From: Dioscorea cayenensis subsp. rotundata
Lineage: Eukaryota > Streptophyta > Magnoliopsida > Dioscoreales > Dioscoreaceae
Reading direction: 5' to 3'
NCBI RefSeq assembly: GCF_009730915.1
Contig: NC_052488.1
Location: 19,834,305 to 19,898,304, forward strand
DNA: 64,000 bases
In this document: positions 22,034 through 33,830 of the stretch, in pieces
Layout: each line of letters opens with the position of its first letter
How positions within the stretch are numbered: position 1 is the first letter of the stretch
Translations under genes and position numbers: made by a program
Notes under the pieces: generated by a model
Database searches by the model: none
What the model saw: only the letters and a program-made list of their open reading frames with translations
What the model was told of the DNA's origin: nothing

Positions 22034-25000
22034 GATTCCTACTTGTTTCCATTGCTTAGAGGGGCCTATGACATACATAAAAATTCCACTTGTGTAAGGA
22101 GTTTCTTTGTATATGGAATATAATTACTGTAGAGTATAGGATTTGGCATTGTAACCAGCTTGCCAAATGTACATGAATCATTGGTATATATCACTTGTTA
22201 CATAGAATGAATTGTCAAGCACATGTCAAACTTCAAATGAAAAGAAAATTACTTGTTATACATTGGCCAGTAATTCACATGTTACTTGTTATTACATTAT
22301 AAGTTCGAGGTAATATTTGTATGGCGAGGTTACAACATAAGCATATTGATTTTTCACCTGTATTTCCACTTGTATTTGCATATGTGGAAACTAGATGAGT
22401 TATTGTTTATTTTTGTATGCACTTGCATTTGCACTTGTATTTGCATATATGGAAATTGGATGGCGTTATTATTTATTTATTTATTTTTGTCTTATTACAT
22501 TCTAATGTTTGATATTTCGTACGTGCTATGTTGTGCAGATTAATAAAATATATTTAACAATGAGAATGTAAATAATGTTTCTCTTTTCTTCTTCTTTGAT
22601 TGTTTATGTTCACTGAGTGATGACTCATAAATCGCTATAATTGTTTTTAGATTTTGATAGTAAAGTTGGGGTTCTGAGATCTTAGACTTGTAGGTAAGAT
22701 CTACTAGAGTGCAGGTAGGCAGTCAAGCTCTTACACTATCTCCTTTGCATTTGCATTTGCTCTAGATGTTGAAATCAAACTTTTAAGTTTAATCATGTGT
22801 TGAGAAACTATAACACTAGAATTATTTATGTAAGCTTTGTGATTATCTACCTTGTAGGATATGTAAATACTCCTTTTTATCTCTTTCGTACTATTGTGGA
22901 GTAATATATTTAAGTGATTTGCAGTTTAGGGCTGTCTGGTTATCTGTAAATAGATGTGATGCAATTTGATTTACAGGTAAAATACCAAATTAGGTTGTTT
23001 GGTTTGTTATAAAAAGATATATGTTGTGATTTAAATCACTGATTTTGGACTTTTTGCTGCATTTGGACTTGAGTAAATCAAAATCCAAAAAAAATTTGGA
23101 TTAAAGTTACCCTATAGCCAATCACGTGACCGCTCCTACGATCCTACGATCTGATCTTCTCTCGGGTTGCCAAGCCCTCCCATTCTTCAATGCCTTGCCC
23201 ACCGGCCGTTGATTCTACTTGATAGTTGTTGGAGGGTGTTACACTCACTCCTAACAAAACCTCGTCATAATCATATAAACCAATCCACACAATAATAATA
23301 ATAATCCAAACAAGACGAGTACAAATTTATTGGTTATATTCCTTATTAGTTACCACATGGTTATTGTGTCATATTTACTTGTTACCAAGGCATATTCCTT
23401 CTTCACATGGTTAAATCCACTAAATCATCTTTATTTCTTAACATGTTATATCACTTTCTTACTAGTTGCCACATTTACATTTATTTATTAGAAGGCATAC
23501 TTTTATTTTATGTTGGTTGCCATAATTCTAAATCCATATATGTATTGGTTAGTAGATCATATTTCTTTTTACAAGTAATTCTATCTTAACTCTTACTTCT
23601 CTTCTTTCTTTCCCTATCTATTTCAAATTCAATCACATTTCTCTCTTTTCATCCTCTATTTTAATTTATGTAAGAATAACAAATATTTTTAATAAAGTTA
23701 TGCAACAAACACAAATTATAAAAATATAAAGGAAAAATTATGATTTAGAGAAATGAGAAAATACTTCTAAGGAAAAAAAATAGAAGAATGGCCACCGTGA
23801 TGATAACCTAGTAAAATATTTGACTTTTATAAATTTGAATTAAAAAATAAAAAATGTGTGGATGTGAGTTGTGAGAATGAGGAAATATTTAAAATGAAAA
23901 AAAAATGATGAAAGAGGATAAGAAAAAATAAATAAAAATAAAATGAGAGATTTTTTTACTTTATTTTATTTATACCAATAAAGATGGCCAACCTGCAGAG
24001 AATCATTTATATTATTATTTTTTTTACAAAATTATAATAATAAAATGAATAAACAAACATTATATTTGGGATCTCAAAGAAAACACAAGTAGAAAAAGTC
24101 ACTGCAAACTGCAAAGCAGTGCCTTTCTCTAATTTAATAAATATCATCCTCAGTGATGACCTGGTCCTCAGTCCTCACAATAATACAAGCTTAGTGGTTG
24201 GAAACTTGGAAAATATTATTTTAATCTAGTTGGGGTGCCTGGACGGCACGCCAAATTTGATTCCAAGGACCAAGACAGACCATCCAATTGACCAAAAACT
24301 CCTTTCACCTTTGCTTTTATATCCTAAAAGTCCTTAAATACTAAAATAATATAATTCTAAGCCATTATATTTTAAAAATTTAATTATTATTTTTTAAATT
24401 CTGATTATACTTTTAATTTTACTCTCATGGTTATTTTGGGTAGCTTATGAATCCTACATGCTAGCTTAAGATCAAGTGAGCTAGGCGTAGGGACAAGTTC
24501 ACTAGCTCACAAGGGGTTACTTGGGAAAATGAAAGAAAGATGAAAAACAAATAAATGAAAAAAAATTGTAGGGATCCATTAGTAGAGATTTACTATGTAG
24601 TTAAAAAGTTATATGGACTTAGTGATATTTTTGAAACTCTTCAACGGCCTTCAAATTTTTTTTTTAAATATAAAGTTTTATAATATATTATTAAAAAAAA
24701 TTCAAGAAAGATCACTTGCAATTAATATAAAATTTAATTATAGTAGAACCTTAACAATTAATATAAAATTTTGAAAAATTCTATCATAATATGTCTGATA
24801 TATACACACACATAAATTTACATTATTTATGGTTTAAATTTATTTTACTTATCACATTCTTCTAATAAATAATTTTTTTTTTAAAAAAAAAAATCGTCTA
24901 CACTTTATTTTACATAGCTCAAAATTATTCCGGGATAAAACATAAAATAAAATGAAAAAAAAGGTTATGAAATCTTTTCCAAAAAGTGAAATTTTCATGA

Positions 25001-25121
25001 CACCAACTCTATCTGAATAAAATATTTTTTAAAAGAAAAAAAATCACTTGGTATCAAAATATTCCATATTTCCCCCTGTTATATATATTCTTGTATTGGC
25101 TTCGAAAAACTTAAAATAAAA
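22034..25121. other. AT-rich spacer
   Basis: No supportable gene. It holds a 65-bp imperfect tandem duplication (CACTTGTATTTGCATAT at 22367 and 22432), a possible truncated transposon end near 22927 (GGGCTGTCTGGTT), a short GC-richer patch at 23120-23230 and long A/T tracts. Confidence 0.5.
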
Positions 25122-25423
25122 GTATAATATCCAAATTAGTCCATCCACTTTTCTCTCTCTTTCCTTTTGGTCTCTCTATTCATAGATGTATTTCACTAAT
25201 CCTTCTACTATCGAAAATATTTTTACTTAGTCCCTCTTACTCTAAAATGTGTCAATTTATGACTGTATTTTTAAAAGTAAAAGGGGCTAGATAGGAAGAG
25301 ATTAAAGGTAGATGGACTAAATTGAGCCATTTTCAAGAGTAGAAGATTAGTGGACTACATTTATGAATAGAGGGACTAAAAGGGAAAAGAGAGAAAAATA
25401 AAAGTACTAATTCGGGTATTTGC
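25122..25423. mobile_element. Mutator-type MITE immediately upstream of oxidoreductase A
   Basis: About 300 bp with long imperfect inverted repeats. The left arm reads CCAAATTAGTCC then CTCTCTCTTTCCTTTTGGTC; the right arm, reverse-complemented, reads CCGAATTAGTAC then CTCTCTTTTCCCTTTTAGTC. The flanking direct repeat is AAAATAAAA/AAATAAAA (25113-25121, 25424-25431), about 8-9 bp. The right end is only 113 bp from the ATG of oxidoreductase A, so the element forms most of its proximal promoter. Confidence 0.65.
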
Positions 25424-25536
25424 AAATAAAAACATTTCATGGATCTAAATGCAAAAAAAGCCCCAATAATTTGAAGATCTCTGAAACGAAAGAGGAGAAG
25501 ATCACCAGCGAGCGAGCGAGCGAGCGAGCTTCAACA

Positions 25537-28500
25537 ATGGCGGAGAAGGCTCCGATCATCCGATTCGGCATCATGGGTTGCGCGACCATCGCGATCAAGG
25601 TCTCCCGAGCCATCAGCCTCGCTCCCAACTCCACCGTCGTCGCCGTCGCCAGCCGCAGCATCGACAAGGCTCGCAATTTCATCACCGCTCACGGCCTCCC
25701 GGAGGGCACCCGGGCGTACGGGAGCTACGAGGAGATTCTGGAAGATGAGGGTGTGGATGCTATGTATGTGCCGCTGCCGACGAGCCTGCATTTGAGATGG
25801 GCGGTGGCGACGGCGGAGAAGGGGAAGCACTTGCTGCTGGATAAGCCGGTGGCGCTCTGTGTGGCGGATCTGGATCGGATTTTGGAGGCTTGTGAGGCTA
25901 ATGGCGTGCAGTATATGGACGCCACCATGTGGATGCACCACCCGAGGACCGTCGCCATGAAGGAGCTCTTATCGGATCAAGGTCGCTTCGGGACGCTCAG
26001 ATCGGTTAGTGTTGCCTACTTCTCCTTCTTCTTCTTTTTTTTATTGATTGATTTATTTATTTATTTATTAATTAAAAAAAATTCACACTCAGCCACGGAT
26101 TCACGTCCATTAACGGATACTAATTAAATTGCTAAAAAATAACAATCTTTTAATATAATTATTAATTTATTTTTATATTATATAATAAATAAAAAATATA
26201 ATTTATAAATCTATGGTTAAAAATGAGCTATGATTTAAAACCGAGTTTACTGGATTATTTTTAAACCCGGGCATATTTCTAACTATTTTGCTATTGTTAT
26301 ATTTATTAAAAAAATAAATAAATAAAGAAACATATGTTAAGGAATTAAAATAAATCACAAAAGTTATTGTTATTAACTTATTATTATTTATTGTTTTGAT
26401 GCTTTAGATAAATTTGGTTAGGAATGGTTGAGAATGGACACTATTTTAAGGTTTATGAATGAGATAAAATCTTTTTGTGTTTGCAATTGGTTTAAGTAGG
26501 CTTAATTAGAAATGGATGGACATGATGACATGGTTGAAAGGCCTATGACTCTTATCATTGGATATATGCTAAAAAATTCTAATTTAAAATTTTATTAATA
26601 AGATTTTTTCTAGAAATTATTATCATTTTAATAAAATTGGATAAATTACAAGATGATAATCAGGAGACGATATCCAAGTAATAATTGGATAAAAATAGAC
26701 TACTAATAAAAAAAAATGTCACTTAATTCACAGAGGTGATGCACGTATAAAGCGAAATCAAAAGAAAGTATCGAGAAAATACTAGTGACACTAAGAAATA
26801 TTATTCATTATAAATTTTATAAATAATTTATTTAAAATATAATGTAAATTTTAAAAAAAATCTAAATAATTTTATAAATATATTTTTTAATAAATTTCTA
26901 AAAACAACACAAGGTTCATAGCACGATAAGGCAAATATTCTTGGAGCTCATGGTTTGGGACACGCTAGATGCTATGGTGACGAAAATCTTTGATTAATTA
27001 TATATAGGGTGTCTATATTATAAAAAATAAAAAAAATAAATCTAATTATGAAAAGAAAAATCATAGGTTTTCATAGTTGGAAAAGTATTCTTCCTGTATT
27101 CGATAGTTAAATCAGACAAAATAAATTTAAATAATATGAAAGCCATTTTTTATCATGTTGAAATATTTATATATATATATATATATAATTTTTTTTTTGA
27201 ATAAAGTGGATAAACCACGAATTTATTAATGAAGAAAGAAACTGGGAAAATAAAGTATAAGTGAGAAAATAACAAGCAGAACAAAAAGAGGAGAAAGTAA
27301 ACAGTTATCCTCACCAGAGATGAGGAAAATAAGGAGCATAGAAAAAAGAAAAGGAAAAAGGCAGGGAAATCTGAAGCCGGCGAAGTCAGCCATCAGGAGA
27401 CAGAGGCCAGCTCGAGAGGCAGTGATAGCGAATTACTCCTGAGTCGAGTTGGACGCCATATCGTCGGTGAAGTCAGTCGGATCTGGAGCGCTAAAAAGTT
27501 TAAAAGAGCGCTTTTATCTTCGAACACCTTCAGAGGCTTCTTGTTGATAAGATTCAGAATCTGCAAAATCGATAAAGAATCATATAAAGCGGTTTTAAGA
27601 ATTATAGCGGAAAAAAAGGTGCACATTTTTTTGGTTAAAAAAATACGATTGTTGCGTTCGAGCCCAAAATGTTCGGGAAGATGGCTCGGAGCAGAGATCC
27701 CATAAATTTACGTGAATAGAGTTTATGGAAGGAATCCGATGAGGTCCGGATATTTGAAAGCGAAGAAGGTAAAGTTTCGGGATCTAAGTGAACATTTGAA
27801 GAAGGACCAAATGCGAACGGATATGTCATGCAGTTTAATAAAAAAAATGATCTCATCGATTACGAGTTATTATGACATAGAATACATGTGTCGATGAGCA
27901 AAAAGGATTACTGACCTTTTTTAAAAAGATTCTCAAGTGTTAAAATTTTATCCTCCCAGGCAAGCCAACAGAATAGAGTGATTTTGCTGGGGGATTTAAT
28001 TTTCCAGAAGTTGGAATAAAGCTGGGAACGAATTCCTCCATCGATTAAGAAGTTATAAAAGGATTTTACAGTGAAGGAACCATTTTTTTCTAAAGACCAG
28101 GAGTAGGAGTCTTCATGATCATTAAAACAAACCGATAAATAATTAGTAAAACTAGCAACAACATGTGCAGTGACAGATCTAAATGGATTACCCTGAGAAT
28201 TAAGAGCGTGAAAAAATTGTTTTAAAGTAATCCAAGGATCATGACAGTCCAGGAAGAGAGATTCCCAAAGATTTTTGGGAGATTGGCCATCCAACCATCT
28301 GTCATGCCAAAATAACGTATTTTCTCCATTACCAATGATTTTGGTTAAGCAGGAGCGAAATGAATGAAGTATGGGATTGATTCCTGCCCAAAAAAAAAAG
28401 ACTTATTTCTTGGTGGATGTGAATATAAGAAGTTTGGAGAGTTTCTGTTAAAATAATTAGCTTTAATTATCGTAGACGAACAAGAATAAAAAATAGTAAT

Positions 28501-31228
28501 AAATTTCCACCACCATTTTCCAAGCAAAGCTTTATTGAACTCTTGAAGATCAAGGATGCCCCAACCACCCATGCTTCGGGGGCGACAGATTCTTTTCCAA
28601 GCAATTAAACTTATTCCTTTAGATCCCAGACCAGGACCTTTTCAAAGAAAATCTCTCCTGATTTTGTCAATTTCATGAATAACCCAGATAGGAAGTTTGA
28701 AGACAGACATCCAATAGACTGGAATAGAGGACAACACAGAGTTGATAAGAGTTAAGCGACCCCCCAAAGAAAGATAAATTGCTTTCCAGGATGTGAGTCT
28801 AGCACAAACAGATTCAATCAACTTAGTCCAATCTATTCTTCTGGGACGTCTACCAGATTGGGGAACCCCCAGGTATGTAATTGGGAGACAATCTCTGTTA
28901 CAATTAAGTATTCTAGCAGAGGGGGTGGCCGGTTGGTAACCAAAATTGGTGGAAAATAGACAGCTTTTTGAGTAGTTGATTGAAAGACCAGAGCTGCCTT
29001 CGAAGAGATAAAGAATTAATTTAATAATTTTAAGATCTTCATGACCGCCAGCAGAGAAGATAATAAGATCATCAGCATATTGTAAATGGCAGATGCTGTT
29101 GGAATGATCAAGTTGCACTCCAATCAGAACTTTAGACTTAATTGCGTGATAGAACATGGCACTAAGAGTATCAGCCGCTAAGGCGAAAAGGAGGGGTGAA
29201 AGAGGATCACCCTGTCTCAGTCCTCTTTTACAGCGAATATAGCCTTGAGTAGTACCGTTAATAAGGAACTGAGTTTTGGCAGAAGTTAAAATGGTTTGTA
29301 TCCATGTAATCCAGCGATTGCCAAAACCCCTAGCTTCAAGAATCTCAAGAAGAAAATTCCAGTCTAAAGAGTCAAAAGCTTTAGCAAAATCAACTTTAAA
29401 AGCATAGCCAAGTTTTTTCTTTTTTTGAATATTGAAAATCACTTCTTGAGCAGCAATAATGTTGTCTGCAATACATCTTCCCTTAATGAATCCAGACTGA
29501 GAAGTATCAACTAATGAACCAATCTTTTGACTCAATCGAGAGGCAAGAACTTTAGAAATAATTTTACAAGTTGAATTGATAAGACTGATGTGTCTGAATT
29601 CAGTAACCTCAGAAGGAGAATTTGTTTTGGCAATGAGAGCAATATGAATCCAGTTAAGTCTTTCAAAGTTGATGGATCCATCATAGAAATCGCTGCAAAT
29701 TTTAAGAATATCACTTTGAATAAGATTCCAATGATTTTGAAAAAAGAATATTGGAAAACCATCAGGACCAGGTGCCTTATCAGCATTGAGGTCGAACACA
29801 ACATTTCTAATTTCAACAGAAGAGAAAGGAAGTTCTAACGAAGTTAGATCAACTCTATCTTTGAAATTAAAAAGGTGATGCCAGTTGAGTAAAAATCGAT
29901 TTGAGATCGGTGTGCCAATCAGGGTTTTGAAGTGATCAATGAAGACTTTTCCAATTTCTTTATTACCTTCGATCCAAATCCCATTACTACGAATTCTTGG
30001 TATAAAGTTTTTTTATTTTTTTCCCGCCATTAGCAAATAGGGTGAAAAAAATTTGGTATTTGCATCACCCTCTTTAAGCCAAGTAATTCTAGAACATGCT
30101 TTCCAGTAGATTTCCTCTTGTTGTAAAAAGAGAGTAGATCGGATCGAATGAGGGTAAAACGAGTAAATTCATCAGCCGAAAGAGGCCTTTTTTCATGCAA
30201 GGTGTCAAGTGAATTTAATTCAGCAATTAAACATTTTTTACGAACATTAGAAGCACCAAAATTTTCTTTTGCCCAAATACGAAGCTTAGATTTTAAGTAA
30301 GCGAATTTTTTGGAGATGACATAAGCCCCACATCCAACAGGATTATGATCCAACCACCAACTTTGAATTAAATTCTCAAAAAGATCGTTGGAATACCAAG
30401 ATTTTTCAAATCTAAAAATTCTAGGTCGAGAGTAATGGTTGCCAAAATCCAGATATATAGGAGAGTGATCAGAACCGATTCTTGGAAGAGAACTTTGAAT
30501 GGTTCTGGGAAATAAAAGTGACCAATCATGAGAGTATAGAAATCTGTATTATTTTATTTGGTACATTTGTATTATTTTAAGATTAAATCCGTTCTTATTT
30601 GCAGATACACAGCGTGTTCTCGTACGGCGGCGGTGACCCTTATTTCCTGGAGAACGACATCCGGATGAAGCCGGACCTGGATGCACTCGGCGTTCTCGGC
30701 GACGCTGGCTGGTACAGCATCCGCGCCATCCTCTGGGCCTCCGACTACCAACTCCCAACCACCGCTGTCGCCATCTCCAACCCCATCAAGAACGCCGCCG
30801 GCGTTCTCCTCTCATGCGCTGCCACCCTCACCTGGGACGACGGCCGTTTCGCCACCTTCCACTGCTCCTTCCTGACCCATATCACCATGGAGATCTCCAT
30901 CATGGGATCTCGCGGCGTCCTCAACCTCACTGACTTCGTCATCCCCTACGAGGAGTCATCTGCGCCGTTCACCTTTGTATCCAATTCCGGGTTTAATGAG
31001 GGTTCTTTAGGCTGGATTGCGCCGCCGGAGAAGTACAAGGTTAGTACTGAGATCCCGCAGGAGGCGCTTATGGTTCAGGAGTTCTCTAGTTTGGTCGGAG
31101 AGATGAAGAGTAATGGCTCTAAGGCAGAGAAGAAGTGGCCGGAGATTAGCCGGAAAACGCAGTTGGTTATTGATGCTGTAAAGGCTTCTATTGATAATGG
31201 ATTCCAGCCGGTGCAAGTTGGGAAGTAG
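25537..31228 (+). CDS. Gfo/Idh/MocA-family NAD(P)-dependent oxidoreductase, copy A
   Basis: Predicted cytosolic NAD(P)-dependent dehydrogenase of the Gfo/Idh/MocA family, closest in pattern to the plant At4g09670-type 'uncharacterized oxidoreductase' group; substrate unknown. Two exons, 25537-26004 and 30605-31228, phase 0, 363 aa. The Rossmann fold starts at residue 9 (FGIMGCATIA). The dehydrogenase motif reads LLLDKPVAL, with Asp where the family and copy B have Glu (EKP). YMDATMWMHHPRT and the C-terminal domain blocks DLDALGVLGDAGWYSIRAILW and FVIPYEESSAPF follow. The first ATG after upstream stops is used, preceded by a (GCGA)n repeat in the leader. The 4.6-kb intron contains a LINE, a MITE forms the proximal promoter, and a copia element begins 125 bp after the stop. 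The coding frame is intact despite these insertions. Confidence 0.93.
27187..30552 (-). mobile_element. 5'-truncated, defective L1-type LINE inside the intron of oxidoreductase A
   Basis: Inserted antisense to the host gene. The minus strand reads, in order, the end of an AP endonuclease (RIGSDHSPIYLDFG near 30450), linker, reverse transcriptase and a zf-RVT-like region (FWKIKSPSKITLFCWLAWED near 27960-28010). The 3' end is a poly-A tail, seen as about ten T at 27189-27198. ORF1 and most of the endonuclease are missing, the usual result of 5' truncation. Stops and frameshifts interrupt the frame. The truncated end lies only about 50 bp from the 3' splice site of the host intron. Confidence 0.9.
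28642..29838 (-). pseudogene. LINE reverse transcriptase
   Basis: Longest intact stretch of the LINE. It contains LNADKAPGPDGFPIFFFQNH, SGFIKGRCIADNIIAAQE, FKVDFAKAFDSLDW, GLRQGDPLSPLLFALAADTL and the catalytic box LQYADDLIIF. These are the ordered blocks of plant L1 reverse transcriptases. It ends at an in-frame TGA (28642-28644), after which the homologous sequence continues (GGWGILDLQEFNKALLGKWW near 28500-28570). Confidence 0.92.
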
Positions 31229-31352
31229 TTTGGATAGTGAAGGAAGAGTAGTTTTCTCATGCTTGCACTGTTTTCTTTCTATGTGTTTGTTTGATGATGG
31301 CGAATTGTAATATGAATAATCATGCATTCTGTTTTGACTTTTGAGTGATGAT
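31229..31352 (+). other. Residual 3' UTR of oxidoreductase A
   Basis: Short T-rich stretch with AATATGAATAATCATGCA but no clear polyadenylation signal before the copia LTR begins, so transcripts may end inside the LTR. Confidence 0.4.
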
Positions 31353-31877
31353 TGTTGGAGAAATTGATCAGATCCCAATGAATCAAGTGGTGCACACTGC
31401 TTCTGCTCCAGGTTGTCTCCAGATATACAGGGATGGTGCGCTTCATATCGGGACTCAATACAAGTGAAGATTGAATGTTGTTTAACTGGATGCACTTGGT
31501 TGTAATGCATCTGGGGATGCTTAATTACTTCTGTTGTTATGTTTGTTTGTAATGTTTGGTTATTTTGAATATTCTCTAGCTATGTACTGTGCAACCATGA
31601 AGGTTGGTCTGCTAGGTGTTTGTATTAATGCCTGGTGCTTAATTGAATGAAATAATAGAGTTAATTAGTGTGATTTCTCTTCAGTCTCCTCTTCATTTTA
31701 TCTTGGATCTGGTTGTGTGATTGAATGGTGATTATATCCTGTGAGAATTCAGTGAGAAATACAAGTGACCATTGTCAAGCATCTCTCACATTCTCAGCAC
31801 CATTCTTAGAAACAGAGTGCTTGTCTTCATAACTCAGTGTGCAGCCTTGTCATTGAACTTGCAAACTGATCCTAACA
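31353..31877 (+). repeat. 5' LTR of the copia element
   Basis: 525 bp, TG...CA. Contains three extra bases near 31401 relative to the 3' LTR. Confidence 0.93.
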
Positions 31878-31907
31878 GTGGTATCAGAGATAGTTATTCA
31901 AACAAGG

Positions 31908-33161
31908 ATGTCTAGCTCCTCTTCAGCAAAAGATTCTGAAGTTCCTCATTTCAAAGGTGAAAATTACAACCTTTGGGCATTGATGATGAAAACCATGTTT
32001 AGATCAAAGGATCTATGGAAATTGGTGGAGAAGGGATTCAGTGAAGAAGGAGATGCTACTAGAATTAATGATAGCCTCAAAAAGGATGCCAAAGCCATGT
32101 ATTTAATCCAGCGAGCACTTGATGCAAGGATACTGGTAAGGATCTCTGAAGCCAAGACAGCTAAGGAGGCATGGGACACTATAAAGACTGAGTTCCAGGG
32201 AGACTCAGACAACTCCACTATGCAGCTTCATGCTCTTCAAAGGGAGTTTGATGTCATCAAAATGAAGCATGGTGAGAGTGTTCAGGACTTCGTGAGCAGG
32301 GTATTAGACATAGTCTACCAGATCAGAGTCTTGAAGCAGGACCTCCCTCAAAAGGCAGTAGTATCCAAAATACTTAGAAGTTTGACTCCCAAGTTCTCAC
32401 AGGCCGTTCACTCGATCATAGAAGCAAAGGACCTGAATACAATATCAGTTGAGCAATTGAGCAGCTCACTGAAAAATCATGAAACTATATTAAATATTGA
32501 AGCAAATCAACATGAAGGAGAGAAGGCATTGTATGCTGGCAGAGGAAGTGCTCATGTTTTTGAGCATTCAAACAGAGGGAGAGGAAGAGGCCGAGGCTTC
32601 TCTCTCAGAGGAAGGGGACGCGGGCGTGGCAGAAGCAGTGACCCAGCTCGCACTGAACCCAGTTTCTCTGCAGAATCTAACAAATCCCATAAGGGAGTAC
32701 AATGCTTTGTTTGCAAGAAGTTTGGGCATGTAAAAGCCCAATGTTGGTATAGAAACAGGGAAGCTAATGTTGTGAAGGAAGAGAAGCCAAGGGAAGGAGA
32801 AGAAGTGGCATTTATGGCAATCAATGAAGAACCAAAACAATGTGGAGGACTATGGCTAATTGACAGTGGATGCTCAAACCACATGTCAGGAGAAAGAAGC
32901 CTGTTCCAGAGCATAGCCACCACACCAAGACATTCCATCAAAGTCGGGGATGGAAAAGCTCTCAAAGTTGAAGGCATCGGCAAGGTGTCTCTCTGTTCAA
33001 GCAGAGGTAAAATTACAAACTTAAATGATGTTCAGTATGTACCAAGTTTAACTCACAATTTGTTGAGTGTTGGTCAAAATGATGGATGCTTTGGATTCGA
33101 CATTGAGTTCACCAAAGGGGTTTGCAAAAATCGGGGAGACCGAAAACCAAGGCACAGATAG
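31908..33161 (+). pseudogene. Copia Gag and protease
   Basis: The Gag region opens with PHFKGENYNLWALMMKTMFR, the UBN2-type copia gag pattern. A Gly/Arg-rich stretch (GRGRGRGFSLRGRGRGRGR) precedes the CCHC knuckle CFVCKKFGHVKAQC. The protease centre is LWLIDSGCSNHMSG. It ends at a TAG after frame-disrupted sequence, so the junction with integrase is lost. Confidence 0.9.
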
Positions 33162-33830
33162 CTCGGGTGGCAATGACTTCTAACAGGCTCTTTCCTTTAG
33201 AAGCTAACGATGTTGATTTTGCAAACTTAGCACAAAAGAGAAGATGAAGTTTCAAATCTCTGGCATAAGAGATATGGACACATAAATGTAAAGAATCTAA
33301 AGCTAATATCAAAGGAGGGCCTGGTGTTTGGGTTGCCAAATATTACAAGTATAAATTCGTGTGAAGCATGTTCACAGGGGAAGCAAGGTCGCTCTGTGTT
33401 CCCCAAAGGCCAAGCAAAACGTGCAACTGCGCCTCTTGAATTGATTCATGGCGATGTAGGCCCAATCAGAGCAACGTCCATCGGAGGTAACTCTTACTTT
33501 CTTCTATTGACTGACGACTACTCCAGATACAGCTGGGTGTATTTCATGCACCGAAAATCAGAGACATTCCAGCTCTTCAAGCAGTTCAAGCTCTTGGTGG
33601 AGAAGCAGTTCTCATTCCAAGTCAAGGTTTTGCGCACTGATCGCGGAGGCGAATTTACATCCAATGAATTTGAAGCTTTCTGCCATCTCGCCGGAGTGCA
33701 CCACCAACTGTCAACTCCACAGACCCCTCAGCAAACCGGCGTCGCCGAGCGCAAGAACAGAACAGTGACGGAGATGGCTCGTACCATGCTAAAGGAGAAG
33801 AAGATGCCGTCAGAATACTGGGCATAGGCG
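33162..33830 (+). pseudogene. Copia integrase
   Basis: The HHCC part is LWHKRYGHINVKNL with CEACSQGKQGR. The core carries LELIHGDVGPI, LTDDYSRYSWVYFM, LRTDRGGEFTS and QQTGVAERKNRTV, giving the D-D-E residues. The start is scrambled by a frameshift near 33240; the end is an in-frame TAG at 33828-33830 inside an otherwise continuous region. Confidence 0.9.

Noticed and set aside
25420-25536. Upstream extension of oxidoreductase A from 25420
   Set aside because: It begins with TTG at the end of the MITE and contains no in-frame ATG; copy B starts at the position matching 25537.
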